Positions 36,306 to 45,306 of a stretch of DNA of 64,000 nt are shown piece after piece. This DNA comes from Rhizobiaceae bacterium (lineage in GTDB: Bacteria; Pseudomonadota; Alphaproteobacteria; Rhizobiales; Rhizobiaceae): the NCBI GenBank assembly GCA_905339215.1, contig CAJPFN010000078.1, forward strand, positions 1-64,000. Direction: 5' to 3'. The notes beneath the pieces were generated by a model that saw nothing but the letters and a program-made list of their open reading frames with translations, had not been told where the DNA came from and made no database searches. Within the stretch, counting starts at the first letter, position 1. Each line of letters starts with the position of its first letter. Position numbers and translations under genes: made by a program.

Positions 36306-37271
36306 TCAGGCTGCCGTCGCGCGAAAGACCGCAATCCCCGCCGCCAGGTCCTCGAGTGCGGCACCGACCGACTTGAACAGCGTGATTTCGTCGGCCGCGC
36401 CGCGGCCGGCCTTTTCGCCGCGCGTCAATTCGAAGAGGTCGGCGACGACGCCGTCGGCGGCAAGCACGCCGGACGCCAGCGGCTGGACGATGTCGCCGGC
36501 TTCCTTGGTCGCGCCGGCGCGGGTGTCGACATAGACGCGGGCACGGCGGATCGTCTCGTCGTCCGCCTCGCGCATCGACGGCGTGAAGCCGCCGACGAGA
36601 TCGACATGGGTGCCGGGCCTGAGCTTCGCGCCGGCGACCAGCGGATCGGTGGAGATCGTCGCCGAGGAGACGATGTCGGCCCAGCCGAGCGCCGCGTCGA
36701 GGTCGGTCGCCGCCGTCGCCGGCAATCCGTCGCGGCTGAGCGCATCGGCCGCCTTCTCCGCGTTCGCCGCGGTGCGGTTCCAGATGCGGATCTCGCGGAT
36801 CGGGCGCACCGCCGAATGCGCCCTGGTAAGGAACGGGCATAGCGCGCCGGCGCCGATGACGAGGAGCCGCGAGGCGTCCTCGCGGGCGAGGTAGGTCGCC
36901 GCCAGCGCCGAAGCGCAGGCCGTGCGCCACTGCGTCAGCCGCTGGCCGTCGATCAGCGCCTGCGGCTCGCCGGTCTTGCCGTCGAGGAGCAGGTAGAGAC
37001 CCATCACCGCCGGCTTGCCGACGGCGTTGTTGTCGGGCGACACGGTGACCACCTTGATGCCGACATGGCCGCCGAGCGAGGTTCCAGCCGCGTTGAAGTC
37101 GCTCCAGGCGGGCATCAAGAGCAATGTCGAGGCGGAGCCGTCAGGGCGCTCGATCGTGTGGTGGTGGCGGACCGGTTGGATGACGCCGGCGCGGAACGTG
37201 GCGCGCAGCGCCTCCACCAGGCCGGGGAAGGTGAGCGCGCGGTCGACGTCGTCGGCGGAAATCATGCGCAT
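36306..37271 (-). CDS. Ornithine cyclodeaminase / mu-crystallin family protein
   Basis: 321 residues, cytoplasmic. Rossmann-type NAD-binding loop LLVIGAGALCPFLTRAHSAV (GxGxL-like), preceded by LTQWRTACASALAATYLARE, the R-T-AA-SA phrase of the family. LLMPAWSDFNAAGTSLGGHV followed by GIKVVTV is the N-terminal lysine region, and DLVGGFTPSMREADDETIRR lies after the NAD fold. Members deaminate ornithine to proline or reduce imines such as pyrroline-2-carboxylate; the exact reaction here is open. It is upstream of no obvious partner; lapA lies behind it on the same strand. Confidence 0.9.
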   Translation of the reverse strand: MRMISADDVDRALTFPGLVEALRATFRAGVIQPVRHHHTIERPDGSASTLLLMPAWSDFNAAGTSLGGHVGIKVVTVSPDNNAVGKPAVMGLYLLLDGKTGEPQALIDGQRLTQWRTACASALAATYLAREDASRLLVIGAGALCPFLTRAHSAVRPIREIRIWNRTAANAEKAADALSRDGLPATAATDLDAALGWADIVSSATISTDPLVAGAKLRPGTHVDLVGGFTPSMREADDETIRRARVYVDTRAGATKEAGDIVQPLASGVLAADGVVADLFELTRGEKAGRGAADEITLFKSVGAALEDLAAGIAVFRATAA

Positions 37272-37299
37272 CGTGGCAGGCTCCCTCGCCGGGCGCGGA

Positions 37300-37638
37300 T
37301 CAGGCGGCCGGCCGTGACAGGGCCGGCACGGTCGTGTCCTTGTTAGCGGCGGTCCTCACGGTTGCGCTGCGCAGGCTCTGGATCTCCTGCTCCCGCTGGC
37401 GCGCCAGCTTGCGGTAGCGGCCCTGCTTCCACCAGGTGACGAGGCCGCCGACGACCAGGCCGAGCCCCGCGGCGGCGAATAGCAGCACGAACAGCGGCAA
37501 CTGGATCGTCAGCGCCGGATTGCCCGGATTGAACGGATCGACCGTGAACGGGACCATGCCGCGATTGGCCACCGCGAGCGCGATCAGTATGATCGCGAGC
37601 GGTACGAAGACGGCGACAATCACGAAACGGTTCAGCAT
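37300..37638 (-). CDS. LapA family (DUF1049) inner-membrane protein
   Basis: 112 residues. Two membrane segments (about 4-24 and 47-68) flank a short periplasmic loop, NRGMVPFTVDPFNPGNPALT, followed by a cytoplasmic coiled tail WWKQGRYRKLARQREQEIQS. This is the LapA/YciS topology, associated with control of LPS assembly in E. coli. It is 52 bases downstream of ihfB, the same neighbour as in other Rhizobiales. Confidence 0.88.
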   Translation of the reverse strand: MLNRFVIVAVFVPLAIILIALAVANRGMVPFTVDPFNPGNPALTIQLPLFVLLFAAAGLGLVVGGLVTWWKQGRYRKLARQREQEIQSLRSATVRTAANKDTTVPALSRPAA

Positions 37639-37690
37639 GCTTCACCCAGTCTGCCTGCCGCGGCCCGGCGTGCCGGGGCCGGCGGCGCGC

Positions 37691-37975
37691 TCAGTCGGCG
37701 GCGTTCAGCCGCTCGCGCAGTTCCTTGCCCGTCTTGAAGAACGGCACCCACTTTTCCTCGACCTCGACAGCCTCGCCGGTGCGCGGGTTGCGCCCCGTGC
37801 GTGCCGGCCGGTTCTTCACCGAGAACGCGCCGAATCCGCGCAGTTCGACACGGTTGCCCTCGGCAAGCGCGTCGGTGATCTCCTCGAAGATCGCGTTGAC
37901 GATGTTCTCGACGTCGCGCAGGAAAAGATGCGGGTTGCGGTTCGCGATGATTTGCACGAGTTCCGACTTGATCAT
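37691..37975 (-). CDS. ihfB: Integration host factor subunit beta
   Basis: 94 residues, HU/IHF fold: [20 protein letters not shown], the DNA-intercalating arm [20 protein letters not shown] with its proline, and the C-terminal helix [13 protein letters not shown]. It bends DNA with IhfA and, among other roles, helps sigma-54 promoters, so its presence near rpoN is functionally sensible. A GGAGGGGGAAG ribosome site precedes the ATG. In many relatives ihfB follows rpsA; here they are about 10 kb apart on opposite strands. Confidence 0.97.
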   Translation of the reverse strand: MIKSELVQIIANRNPHLFLRDVENIVNAIFEEITDALAEGNRVELRGFGAFSVKNRPARTGRNPRTGEAVEVEEKWVPFFKTGKELRERLNAAD

Positions 37976-37995
37976 GCGCGCTTCCCCCTCCGATC

Positions 37996-38040
37996 AGACA
38001 AAAAACAACATATGAGAATGATTTTTCAGGCTTTTTCAGT
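37996..38040 (-). promoter_or_regulatory. AT-rich segment upstream of ihfB
   Basis: A block rich in A and T runs (ACAAAAAACAACATATGAG and ATTTTTCAGGCTTTTTCAG) fills most of the gap between sppA and ihfB, in strong contrast with the surrounding high-GC DNA. It is a likely promoter and bendable region for ihfB. AATCATTCTCATA on the minus strand is a two-mismatch match to the IHF consensus, so self-binding is possible but weakly supported. Confidence 0.35.
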
Positions 38041-39013
38041 CGCCCGCAACAACTCTTTCACCGTGCCAGACCGACAGGAGGCCGTCAAGGAAGATGCGGT
38101 CGCCGACGATCTCCCGTAGGACATCGGAACCCTGTTCGGGAAGGCCCAGCAGGCGTGCGAACTGTCGCACCGCGGCTTCCGTCAACAGCAGGTTGGTGCT
38201 GCTCGATTTCGGTTTCCATTCGACCACCTTGAGCGTCTTGTCGACGCCCTTGGTGGCGAGCCAGTCGATCGCCTCCTGTTCGCCGCCGAGCGCGTCGACG
38301 AGCTTGTTGGCAAGCGCCTGCCGGCCGGTGAACACCGAACCGTCCGCCAGCGCCAGGACTTCGGCCCGGTTGAGTGGACGGCGGTCGTCAACCAGGCCAA
38401 CGAACCAGTCGTAGCTGTCGAGGATCATCGAGCGGATCATCGCCTTCTCCTCCTCGGTCGTCGGGTTGAAGGGTGACGGCTCTGCCTTCAGCGGCGACGA
38501 CTTCACCTCGTCGAGCTGGATGCCGAGCTTCTCCATGGCGCCGGTGAAGTTGGGAAACTGCACGAGGACGCCGATCGAACCGACGATCGAGGATTTCCGC
38601 GCCACGATGTGATCGCTTGCGCTGGCGATCATGTAGCCCGCCGACGCGGCGAGCGTGCCGACCTGGGCCACCAGCGGCTTCTCCGCCGCGAGCTTGCGCA
38701 CGGCCTCGAAGATCGCCTCGCCGCCCGCGGTCGTCCCTCCCGGCGAATCGATCGACAGGATGACGCCCTTCACCGAGTTCGCCTTGCGCACCGCCTCCAG
38801 CCGCTCGAGCAGCTCCTCGTCCTCTATGATCGTTCCCTCGACACGGATCTTGGCGATGTGGTCGGTCGCGGTGCCGGCCAGCTGGTCGCCGCCCAGCCAC
38901 ATCGTCCCGGCGAAGATCGCGAGCGCCGCGACGACCAGTGCGGCGACCCGCCAGAAGGTCAGTTTCCGCCGCAGCCGGCGGCGATCGATCAGGTCATCGG
39001 CGCTTGTCGCCAT
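38036..39013 (-). CDS. sppA: Signal peptide peptidase SppA (S49 family)
   Basis: 325 residues, the short 36-kDa type. One N-terminal membrane anchor (RVAALVVAALAIFAGTMWLG). ClpP-like core: VKGVILSIDSPGGTTAGGEA, nucleophile serine in GTLAASAGYMIASA, and general-base lysine in VARKSSIVGSIGVLVQF. It degrades cleaved signal peptides in the membrane. It is upstream of ihfB on the same strand and divergent from lptC. Confidence 0.93.
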   Translation of the reverse strand: MATSADDLIDRRRLRRKLTFWRVAALVVAALAIFAGTMWLGGDQLAGTATDHIAKIRVEGTIIEDEELLERLEAVRKANSVKGVILSIDSPGGTTAGGEAIFEAVRKLAAEKPLVAQVGTLAASAGYMIASASDHIVARKSSIVGSIGVLVQFPNFTGAMEKLGIQLDEVKSSPLKAEPSPFNPTTEEEKAMIRSMILDSYDWFVGLVDDRRPLNRAEVLALADGSVFTGRQALANKLVDALGGEQEAIDWLATKGVDKTLKVVEWKPKSSSTNLLLTEAAVRQFARLLGLPEQGSDVLREIVGDRIFLDGLLSVWHGERVVAGD

Positions 39014-39269
39014 GTCGTGCCTCTCGGGGACTGAGGGGGGCCGTCCCGCAAGGGTCTAGAGCATGTCGCTGCCGTCTTCCACCGTTTTTGCCGTCTCCAG
39101 CGCAAGCGAAAGCGGTCCGCAAGATATTCGAAGGCTTTCATTCCTTCCTAAAAATACCATATTGGGCCTTCAGGTCGGGCGGCGACGGGGGAACCGGCGT
39201 ACGCCCCCTGGGGATTCCGGGGGACGCGGCTATGGCTGGGGTCCGGACCGGATCGGGAACAGGTCGGTG

Positions 39270-39980
39270 ATGACGACGGAAAGTGCGGCCATAGCGGAGG
39301 CGCGGCGCGGCAGCCACCGCAAGCCTCAACTTGACCCCGAGCGGCGCAAGGCATTTGCCAATGCTCGCATCCATTCGCGCATCGTCCAGTTCCTCAAGTT
39401 CGCCCTTCCGACGGCCGCCATCGCCATGGTCGGCGGTTTCGCCGTTTACTCATGGAGGTCGGCGCCGGTCATCGCAGCGGTCGAGGTGCGCGAGACGAAG
39501 ATCGTCAGCGGCAAGCTGGTCATGTCGGCGCCTAAGCTCGAGGGCTTCACCAAGGACAATCTCGCCTATTCGCTGTCTGCCGAGCGGGCCGTCCAGGGCA
39601 TCAGGAGCGCGAATGTCTTCGAGCTCGAGGGCATCGACGCGCGGCTCCCCGTCGATGCGAACACCTGGGCGGTCGTCAAGGCGGAGCGGGGCGTCTACGA
39701 CCGCGACAAGAACACGATCGACTTCAAGTCGGAAGTCAACGTCTCGACCACTGACGGCATGGCGGCGACCTTCACGACGGCGTTCTATGACATCGGCAAG
39801 GGCGAACTGAAGACCTCCGAGCCGGTCGAAATCAACTTGAATGGGACGCAGATTGCCGCCGACGGCATGATCGTGCTGGAAAACGGCAAGGTTCTCATCT
39901 TCGAGAACCGCGTCAGGATGGAAATCGCGCCCGGACAACTGAAGGGCAGTGAAGAAGGCGGAGGCGCGAATGGCGGCTAG
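39270..39980 (+). CDS. lptC: LPS export periplasmic-bridge protein LptC
   Basis: 236 residues. A basic N-terminus is followed by one membrane anchor (about 37-58, FALPTAAIAMVGGFAVYSW) and a periplasmic beta-jellyroll: SGKLVMSAPKLEGFTKDNLA, DGMAATFTTAFYDIGKGELK, DGMIVLENGKVLIFENRVRM. It links the LptB2FG extractor to LptA. The ATG at 39270 was chosen because earlier in-frame codons encode arginine-rich shadow sequence. The 3' end overlaps the lptA start by 11 bases. Confidence 0.9.
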   Translation: MTTESAAIAEARRGSHRKPQLDPERRKAFANARIHSRIVQFLKFALPTAAIAMVGGFAVYSWRSAPVIAAVEVRETKIVSGKLVMSAPKLEGFTKDNLAYSLSAERAVQGIRSANVFELEGIDARLPVDANTWAVVKAERGVYDRDKNTIDFKSEVNVSTTDGMAATFTTAFYDIGKGELKTSEPVEINLNGTQIAADGMIVLENGKVLIFENRVRMEIAPGQLKGSEEGGGANGG

Positions 39981-40521
39981 GGCTTCATTGATGTCGTATG
40001 CCGTCGGGGTCGCGATCCTCGCGCTTGCGGCGGCGGGAGCGTCGGCGCAGGACCGATTGACCGGGCTGAAACTCTCGGGCAACGAGCCGATTCAGATCGA
40101 GAGCGACAAGCTCGAGGTCCGCGAGGCAGAGAACCTCGCCGTTTTCAGCGGCAATGTCAGCGTCTCTCAGGGCAAGACGCTGCTCAAGGCCGGCAAGATG
40201 ACCGTCTACTATGCCAGGGGTGGCGGCTCGGCAACCACCGGCTCGGCCAACATCGATCGCCTCGAGGTCGACGGCAAGGTCTATGTCAAGTCGGATACCC
40301 AGGTCGCCACCGGCGATCGCGGCGTTTTCGACATGAAGTCCGAGGTTCTGGTGCTGTCGGGCAAGGAGGTCGTTCTCTCCGAAGGCCCGAATGTCCTCGT
40401 CGGCTGCAAGCTGACCGTGCAGATGAAGACCGGCCAGGCGCAGGTCGACGGCTGCAAGAAGGGGGGAGCCGGCAGCGGCCGCGTGATCATGTCCATCACC
40501 CCGGGCTCGCAGAGCCAGTGA
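39970..40521 (+). CDS. lptA: LPS transport periplasmic protein LptA (OstA-like)
   Basis: 183 residues. Signal peptide [20 protein letters not shown], cleaved after ASA before QDR. The OstA-like domain follows: [40 protein letters not shown] and [19 protein letters not shown]. It forms the protein bridge carrying LPS across the periplasm. ATG 39970 with GGAGGC 6 bases upstream is preferred over GTG 39949. It lies between lptC and lptB in the usual order. Confidence 0.93.
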   Translation: MAARASLMSYAVGVAILALAAAGASAQDRLTGLKLSGNEPIQIESDKLEVREAENLAVFSGNVSVSQGKTLLKAGKMTVYYARGGGSATTGSANIDRLEVDGKVYVKSDTQVATGDRGVFDMKSEVLVLSGKEVVLSEGPNVLVGCKLTVQMKTGQAQVDGCKKGGAGSGRVIMSITPGSQSQ

Positions 40522-40523
40522 AG

Positions 40524-41324
40524 ATGGATTCCCCGACCGTTTCCGCCGGGACGCAAGGCCTGGCCGGCGATCGTCGCCGGCCTGCCGCCACGGAGCCGCT
40601 GAAGGGCACGCTCATCGCGCGCGGCCTGACCAAGAGCTACAAGGGACGTCAGGTCGTGCGCGGCGTCTCGATCGGCGTGCGCGCCGGTGAGGCCGTTGGC
40701 CTGCTCGGCCCCAACGGTGCCGGCAAGACGACCTGCTTCTACATGGTCACCGGCCTCGTGCCGGTCGACGAGGGGACGATCGAGATCGACGGCTTCGACG
40801 TCACCTCGATGCCCATGTATCGGCGCGCCCGTCTCGGCATCGGATACCTGCCCCAGGAGGCGTCGATCTTCCGCGGCCTCACCGTGGAGAACAACATCCG
40901 AGCCGTCCTCGAGGTCGTGCACAAGACCCGCGCCGAGCGCGAGAGGCACCTTGATGCCCTCCTGGACGAATTCCACATCGCCCACCTGCGCAAGGCCCCG
41001 GCAATCTCGCTGTCCGGCGGCGAGCGGCGGCGTCTCGAGATCGCCCGGGCACTGGCGAGCAAGCCCCACTACATGCTGCTCGACGAGCCCTTCGCCGGCA
41101 TCGACCCGATCGCCGTCGCCGACATCCAGCAACTCGTCCGCCATCTCACCGCCCGCGGCATCGGCGTCTTGATCACCGACCACAATGTCCGCGAGACGCT
41201 CGGCCTGATCGACCGCGCCTACATCATCCATGCCGGCGAGGTGCTGACCCACGGTCACCCGTCCGAGATCGTCGCCAATCCCGACGTGCGCCGCCTCTAT
41301 CTCGGCGAGGGCTTCACCCTCTGA
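40524..41324 (+). CDS. lptB: LPS export ABC transporter ATP-binding protein LptB
   Basis: 266 residues. Walker [22 protein letters not shown]-loop [19 protein letters not shown], signature [15 protein letters not shown], Walker [16 protein letters not shown] and switch [10 protein letters not shown]; these are the LptB-specific phrases. It has an N-terminal extension of about 25 residues compared with E. coli. A GTG at 40518 is an alternative start. It powers LPS extraction with LptF/LptG, which are encoded elsewhere. Confidence 0.96.
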   Translation: MDSPTVSAGTQGLAGDRRRPAATEPLKGTLIARGLTKSYKGRQVVRGVSIGVRAGEAVGLLGPNGAGKTTCFYMVTGLVPVDEGTIEIDGFDVTSMPMYRRARLGIGYLPQEASIFRGLTVENNIRAVLEVVHKTRAERERHLDALLDEFHIAHLRKAPAISLSGGERRRLEIARALASKPHYMLLDEPFAGIDPIAVADIQQLVRHLTARGIGVLITDHNVRETLGLIDRAYIIHAGEVLTHGHPSEIVANPDVRRLYLGEGFTL

Positions 41325-41460
41325 CGCCTGCGTGCTTGCGCAGGGACGCTTCCCGTCGCGGCCAATAACGCTCCGGTAAGCCGTTTCTGCTATTGCTGCG
41401 CTTGACAAGCAAGAGCCGGGCCAGTTTCATCTCCGGCAAAAGGAAAAACCGCGTGCGTCC

Positions 41461-43038
41461 ATGCCGGACCGGGCGGGAGCTTACGGGGCGTCGCGTACCG
41501 AAATGTCGCTTGGGGCCAAACTCCAGCTGCGCCAGTCGCAGTCGCTGGTGATGACGCCACAGCTCATGCAGTCGATCCGATTGCTGCAGCTGACCCATCT
41601 CGAACTCGAGCGTTTCGTCGACGAGGAGCTCGAGCGCAACCCGTTGCTCGAGCGGCCGGAGCCGCGCGCCGATGCGGAAGGTCCGGACGAGCCCGCCGAG
41701 CAGGCGGGCGAGGCGGTGGCTCATGCGGCCGAACAGGACTGGTTCGCCGAGACCTCGGCGGCATTGAGTTCCGAGGCCATGGCCGACAAGCTCGACGCGT
41801 CGCTGGAGAATGTCTTCCCGGACGATCCCGGCGCCGTCGAGCACCTCGGGCCGGACCTCAGCCTTCAATGGAAGTCGGCGAGCGGCTCGGGAGTGTCCGG
41901 GCTTTCACCCGAAGGTTTCGACTACGAGGACGTTGCCGCGGCCGCGGTGACGCTGCGCGAACACGTCGCCGAACAGATCGCCTTCAACATTCCCGATCCC
42001 GCCGATCGCATCATCGCCCGGGAACTCGCCGAAGGGCTCGATGAAGCCGGCTATCTGCGCGCCGATCTCGCCGAGCTCGCCGAACGCCTCGGCGTCGAGA
42101 TCGATACCGTGCATGGCGTGCTGAGAACCTGCCAGACGTTCGATCCGCCCGGCCTGTTTGCCCGCGACCTCGCCGAATGCCTGGCGCTGCAGCTTTCCGC
42201 ACGCGACCGGCTCGATCCGGCGATGGAGGCACTCGTCGCCAATCTGGAACTCCTGGCGCGGCGCGATTTCGTCGCTTTGAAGCGGATCTGCCGCGTCGAC
42301 GAGGAGGATCTCGTCGACATGATGACCGAGATCCGCAAGCTCGATCCGCGTCCCGGGCTCGCCTTCGCCGGCGGTGTCGCCGGCTCGATCGTTCCCGACG
42401 TCGTGGTCCGTCAGGCCGGGGACGGCAGCTGGGCGGTCGAGCTCAATGCCGAGACTTTGCCGCGCGTGCTGGTCGACCAGGCCTATTTCGCCCAGGTCTC
42501 GTCGCGGGCAAAGAGCCAGGCCGACCGGGACTTTCTCAGCGAATGCCTGCAGAACGCCAACTGGCTGACCCGCAGCCTCGATCAGCGCGCCAGGACGATC
42601 CTCAAGGTCGCCACCGAGATCGTTCGCCAGCAGGACGCCTTTCTCGCGCATGGCGTGCGCCACCTGCGCCCCCTGAACCTGAAGACCGTCGCCGAGGCGA
42701 TCGGCATGCACGAATCGACGGTCAGCCGGGTGACGTCGAACAAGTATATGCAGACGCCGCGCGGCGTCTTCGAGCTGCGCTACTTCTTCACCGCGGCGAT
42801 CGCCTCGGCCGAGGGCGGCGACGCGCATTCGTCCGAGGCCGTCCGCGACCACATCCGGCAGTTGATCGACGAGGAGCAGTCGATCGTTCTCTCCGACGAC
42901 GCCATTGTGGATATCCTGAGGAAGAAGGGCATGGACATCGCCCGCCGCACGGTGGCCAAGTACCGGGAAGGAATGAACATTCCTTCCTCGGTCCAGCGCC
43001 GTCGCGAGAAGCGCGCGATGGCCGGAGCCGGGCGCTGA
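41461..43038 (+). CDS. rpoN: RNA polymerase sigma-54 factor
   Basis: 525 residues. Region I is glutamine-rich, LQLRQSQSLVMTPQLMQSIR. An acidic region II and the core-binding domain follow. The DNA-binding part has the HTH ESTVSRVTSNKYMQTPRGVF and the RpoN box ARRTVAKYREGMNIPSS. It reads -24/-12 promoters with enhancer proteins for nitrogen and other functions. ATG 41461 has AAAAGGAAAAA upstream; ATG 41503, fifteen codons in, is a plausible alternative that gives the usual N-terminus. It is preceded by lptB and followed by hpf and ptsN. Confidence 0.96.
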   Translation: MPDRAGAYGASRTEMSLGAKLQLRQSQSLVMTPQLMQSIRLLQLTHLELERFVDEELERNPLLERPEPRADAEGPDEPAEQAGEAVAHAAEQDWFAETSAALSSEAMADKLDASLENVFPDDPGAVEHLGPDLSLQWKSASGSGVSGLSPEGFDYEDVAAAAVTLREHVAEQIAFNIPDPADRIIARELAEGLDEAGYLRADLAELAERLGVEIDTVHGVLRTCQTFDPPGLFARDLAECLALQLSARDRLDPAMEALVANLELLARRDFVALKRICRVDEEDLVDMMTEIRKLDPRPGLAFAGGVAGSIVPDVVVRQAGDGSWAVELNAETLPRVLVDQAYFAQVSSRAKSQADRDFLSECLQNANWLTRSLDQRARTILKVATEIVRQQDAFLAHGVRHLRPLNLKTVAEAIGMHESTVSRVTSNKYMQTPRGVFELRYFFTAAIASAEGGDAHSSEAVRDHIRQLIDEEQSIVLSDDAIVDILRKKGMDIARRTVAKYREGMNIPSSVQRRREKRAMAGAGR

Positions 43039-43071
43039 GCCGCCGGCTGCGGCCTGCGGCGCGGTCGTTCG

Positions 43072-43100
43072 TTGACATCACATGGCGAAGTGACTAGAAG
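43072..43100 (+). promoter_or_regulatory. Putative sigma-70 promoter for hpf-ptsN
   Basis: TTGACA (43072-43077), a 17-base spacer and TAGAAG (43095-43100). The -35 is a perfect consensus and the spacing ideal. Transcription from about 43107 would give a leader of roughly 180 bases before hpf, containing a GC stem (GCCCGC 43100-43105 with GCGGGC 43115-43120) and a 27-codon open frame. Confidence 0.6.
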
Positions 43101-43288
43101 CCCGCCCGCATGAAGCGGGCCATGAGGCCGGCACGGACAGGCATGCTCTGCAGTTCGGTCAGGATCGTCATCAATCGCAACGTCAGGGTTTGAAATTCGG
43201 CGGCCCTGTCGCCGTAAACCTTGTGCCCGCCGGTCACGAGTATAAACTCGCTACCGTTCGCAATATGAACAGGAAGGTCAGTAACGAG

Positions 43289-43870
43289 ATGGGCCTGCGC
43301 ATATCGGGAAAACAGATGGAGGTCGGTGACGCCTTCCGTACCCGCATCGACGGTCGGGTCGGCGACATCGTCTCCAAATACTTCGACGGCGGCTTTTCCG
43401 GCCACATCGTCATGGAGAGATCCGGCTCGAGGTTCGCCGCCGACTGCATGATCCATTTGGATACCGGCATGACGCTGCAGGCGACCGGGCAGGCCCAGGA
43501 GGCTATACCTGCCTTCGAAGCGGCGGCCGACCGCCTGGAGAAGCGCCTGCGCCGCTACAAGCGTCGCCTCAAGTCGCACCCGACCAGTGCCGGCAACGAG
43601 CCGATCGACGTATCCTACGCGGTCATGGCGCCCGTCGCGGAAGAAGACGAGGAAGTGCCGGAGGACTACGCGCCTGCGATCGTGGCCGAATCGACGATGT
43701 CGCTGAAGACGATGTCGGTGGCCAGCGCCGTCATCGAACTCGATACGAAGGAAAGCCCAGTTTTCGTCTTCCGCAATGCCGGAAGCGATCGGGTCAACAT
43801 CGTCTACCGCCGCGCCGATGGGAACATCGGCTGGATTGATCCGTCGGCCGTGAAGTCCGCCAACGCGTAG
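43289..43870 (+). CDS. hpf: Ribosome hibernation-promoting factor, long form (HPF/RaiA)
   Basis: 193 residues. The N-terminal domain begins MGLRISGKQMEVGDAFRTRI and has EKRLRRYKRRLKSH, which lies in the ribosomal decoding channel. The C-terminal dimerisation domain contains SAVIELDTKESPVFVFRNAG and VNIVYRRADGNIGWIDP, the mark of long HPF that makes 100S dimers. ATG 43289 gives the family N-terminus; ATG 43265 eight codons upstream has weaker support. The rpoN-hpf-ptsN order is standard in alphaproteobacteria. Confidence 0.95.
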   Translation: MGLRISGKQMEVGDAFRTRIDGRVGDIVSKYFDGGFSGHIVMERSGSRFAADCMIHLDTGMTLQATGQAQEAIPAFEAAADRLEKRLRRYKRRLKSHPTSAGNEPIDVSYAVMAPVAEEDEEVPEDYAPAIVAESTMSLKTMSVASAVIELDTKESPVFVFRNAGSDRVNIVYRRADGNIGWIDPSAVKSANA

Positions 43871-43946
43871 CGGCAAAAAAATCCCTTTCCAGGCCAGGGC
43901 GGAGGGGCTCGGGCGGCGGGACAGGGGAACGCAAAGGATGCGATAA

Positions 43947-44411
43947 ATGGATCTTAGCGATCTGATCGAGGCCTCGGCGATCCTGCCGGGCTTGAAGGCG
44001 AATTCCAAGAAGCAGCTCCTGCAACTCCTCTCGGAAAAGGCGGCCGCGATCACAGGACTTCCCGAACGGGAAGTTTTCGACACGATCCTCCAGCGCGAGC
44101 GTCTCGGCTCGACCGGCGTCGGCAACGGGATCGCCATTCCGCACGGCAAGCTGCCGGGCGTGAAGCGCATTACCGGCGTGTTTGCCCGGCTCGACGCGCC
44201 GGTTGACTTCGAGGCGCTGGACGACCAGCCGGTCGATCTCGTCTTCCTGCTTCTGGCGCCGGAAGGCGCCGGGGCCGATCACCTGAAGGCGCTGTCGCGG
44301 ATCGCCCGCGTGCTGCGCGACGGGGACACCGTGGCCAAGATCCGCGGGACCCGCGATCCGGCGGCCATTCACGCGTTGTTGTCGGAAACGCCGGCTTCCC
44401 ACGCCGCCTGA
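43947..44411 (+). CDS. ptsN: PTS IIA-like nitrogen regulatory protein PtsN (EIIA-Ntr)
   Basis: 154 residues. The phosphoacceptor is His66 in GVGNGIAIPHGKLPG. Other family marks are MDLSDLIEASAILPGLKANS, EVFDTILQRERLGSTGVG and VDLVFLLLAPEGAGADHLKA. It is the end of the nitrogen phosphotransferase chain (PtsP-NPr-PtsN) and adjusts potassium transport and nitrogen control. Last gene of the rpoN-hpf-ptsN run; no clear terminator follows. Confidence 0.97.
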   Translation: MDLSDLIEASAILPGLKANSKKQLLQLLSEKAAAITGLPEREVFDTILQRERLGSTGVGNGIAIPHGKLPGVKRITGVFARLDAPVDFEALDDQPVDLVFLLLAPEGAGADHLKALSRIARVLRDGDTVAKIRGTRDPAAIHALLSETPASHAA

Positions 44412-44483
44412 GGCGTTCGCCGTTCCTCTATTGCCACATCGACCGGGCGGCCATGGCGCCGCCCTTGGCGTATCCGTCGCGCG

Positions 44484-44741
44484 TCAGTGGATGCTGACGG
44501 GGGTCAGTTCATTCTCGAAGGCGCCGGCGATGGCGCGCTCGCGGGCGTCGGACAGGAGGATCGGCTGGCCGTTGGCGGCAAACAGCGCCCACAGTTCCAG
44601 TCCCGGTGCGATGCCTTCGAGCCCGGGGAAGCGTCCGCGCATGTCGTCGCTCGACACCTTGCGCAGATAGGCGACCTGACCCTCGCCGAGATGGGCGAGC
44701 TGGGCTTCGCTGACCGTCAGTCTCGATTCGTTCTCAGTCAT
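44484..44741 (-). CDS. DUF1150 family protein
   Basis: 85 residues, soluble. Contains LAHLGEGQVAYLRKVSSDDM, the phrase that defines DUF1150, then LELWALFAANGQPILLSDAR. GGAGG lies upstream of the ATG. It sits 74 bases behind hsp20 on the same strand, the common pairing in Rhizobiales, so a link to protein quality control is suggested by context; no activity is known. Convergent with ptsN. Confidence 0.9.
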   Translation of the reverse strand: MTENESRLTVSEAQLAHLGEGQVAYLRKVSSDDMRGRFPGLEGIAPGLELWALFAANGQPILLSDARERAIAGAFENELTPVSIH

Positions 44742-44815
44742 TCAAGCCTCCTTCGCGCGGGATGTCCCTGAGGACCAACCCGCTGCAGAGCTGCCGGTTC
44801 CCGACTGCCGGCGAT

Positions 44816-45241
44816 TCAGTCTTTCACCGATATGTTTATTTTCCGTACCAGCTTTTCCGGCTCCGGCCGTTCGAGGTCGATCGCCAGCAGGCCGTTCTTC
44901 AGTTCGGCGCCGATCACGCGCATGCCATCGGCCAGCACGAAGGAGCGCTGGAACTGCCGCGCGGCGATGCCGCGATGCAGGAACTCGCGTTCCGTGTCGT
45001 CGGTCTGGCGCCCGCGCACGACAAGTTGGTTCTCCTCGGTCGCGACCTCGAGGTCGCTTTCCGAAAAGCCCGCGACGGCGAGCGTGATGCGCAGCCGATC
45101 CGTCCTGCCGTCGGCGCCGCGCAGCCGTTCGATGTTGTAGGGCGGGTAGGAATCGCCCGATTTGGCGAGGCGCTCTAGCGTCTTCTCCATCGTGTCGAAG
45201 CCGAGCAGGAGCGGGCTCGAAAAGGGCGTCATGCGTGTCAT
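44816..45241 (-). CDS. Small heat-shock protein (Hsp20/IbpA family)
   Basis: 141 residues. Alpha-crystallin domain from about 35 to 125: YNIERLRGADGRTDRLRITL, AVAGFSESDLEVATEENQLV, and ELKNGLLAIDLERPEP, with the short C-terminal extension KINISVKD holding the I-x-I-like motif. It is a holdase chaperone for unfolded proteins. GAGGAGGA precedes the ATG at 45241. An RpoH-like promoter and a ROSE-like hairpin lie upstream, pointing to double heat control. Confidence 0.95.
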   Translation of the reverse strand: MTRMTPFSSPLLLGFDTMEKTLERLAKSGDSYPPYNIERLRGADGRTDRLRITLAVAGFSESDLEVATEENQLVVRGRQTDDTEREFLHRGIAARQFQRSFVLADGMRVIGAELKNGLLAIDLERPEPEKLVRKINISVKD

Positions 45242-45246
45242 TTCTG

Positions 45247-45300
45247 TCCTCCTCGGAGCGACGAAAATGGGAACGGACCCGGATGGCGTTCGTCCCACTG
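45247..45300 (-). promoter_or_regulatory. Candidate ROSE-type RNA thermometer in the hsp20 leader
   Basis: In the mRNA, UCGCU (45261-45257) can pair with AGGA of the ribosome site (45250-45247) across the loop CCGAGG, leaving the G bulged. This is the arrangement of the last hairpin in rhizobial ROSE elements, where U(U/C)GCU masks the ribosome site. A second upstream stem can form from GGGA...ACG with CGUUCCC, closer to the promoter. The leader of about 60 bases fits. The structure is predicted by eye only. Confidence 0.45.
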
Positions 45301-45306
45301 GTGCTG

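Noticed and set aside
37996-38040. Firm IHF binding site for self-regulation of ihfB
   Set aside because: Best match has two mismatches to the consensus, so only an AT-rich control region is listed.
44448-44475. GC stem between ptsN and the DUF1150 gene as a terminator
   Set aside because: GGGCGGC/GCCGCCC can pair, but no T-run follows on either strand.
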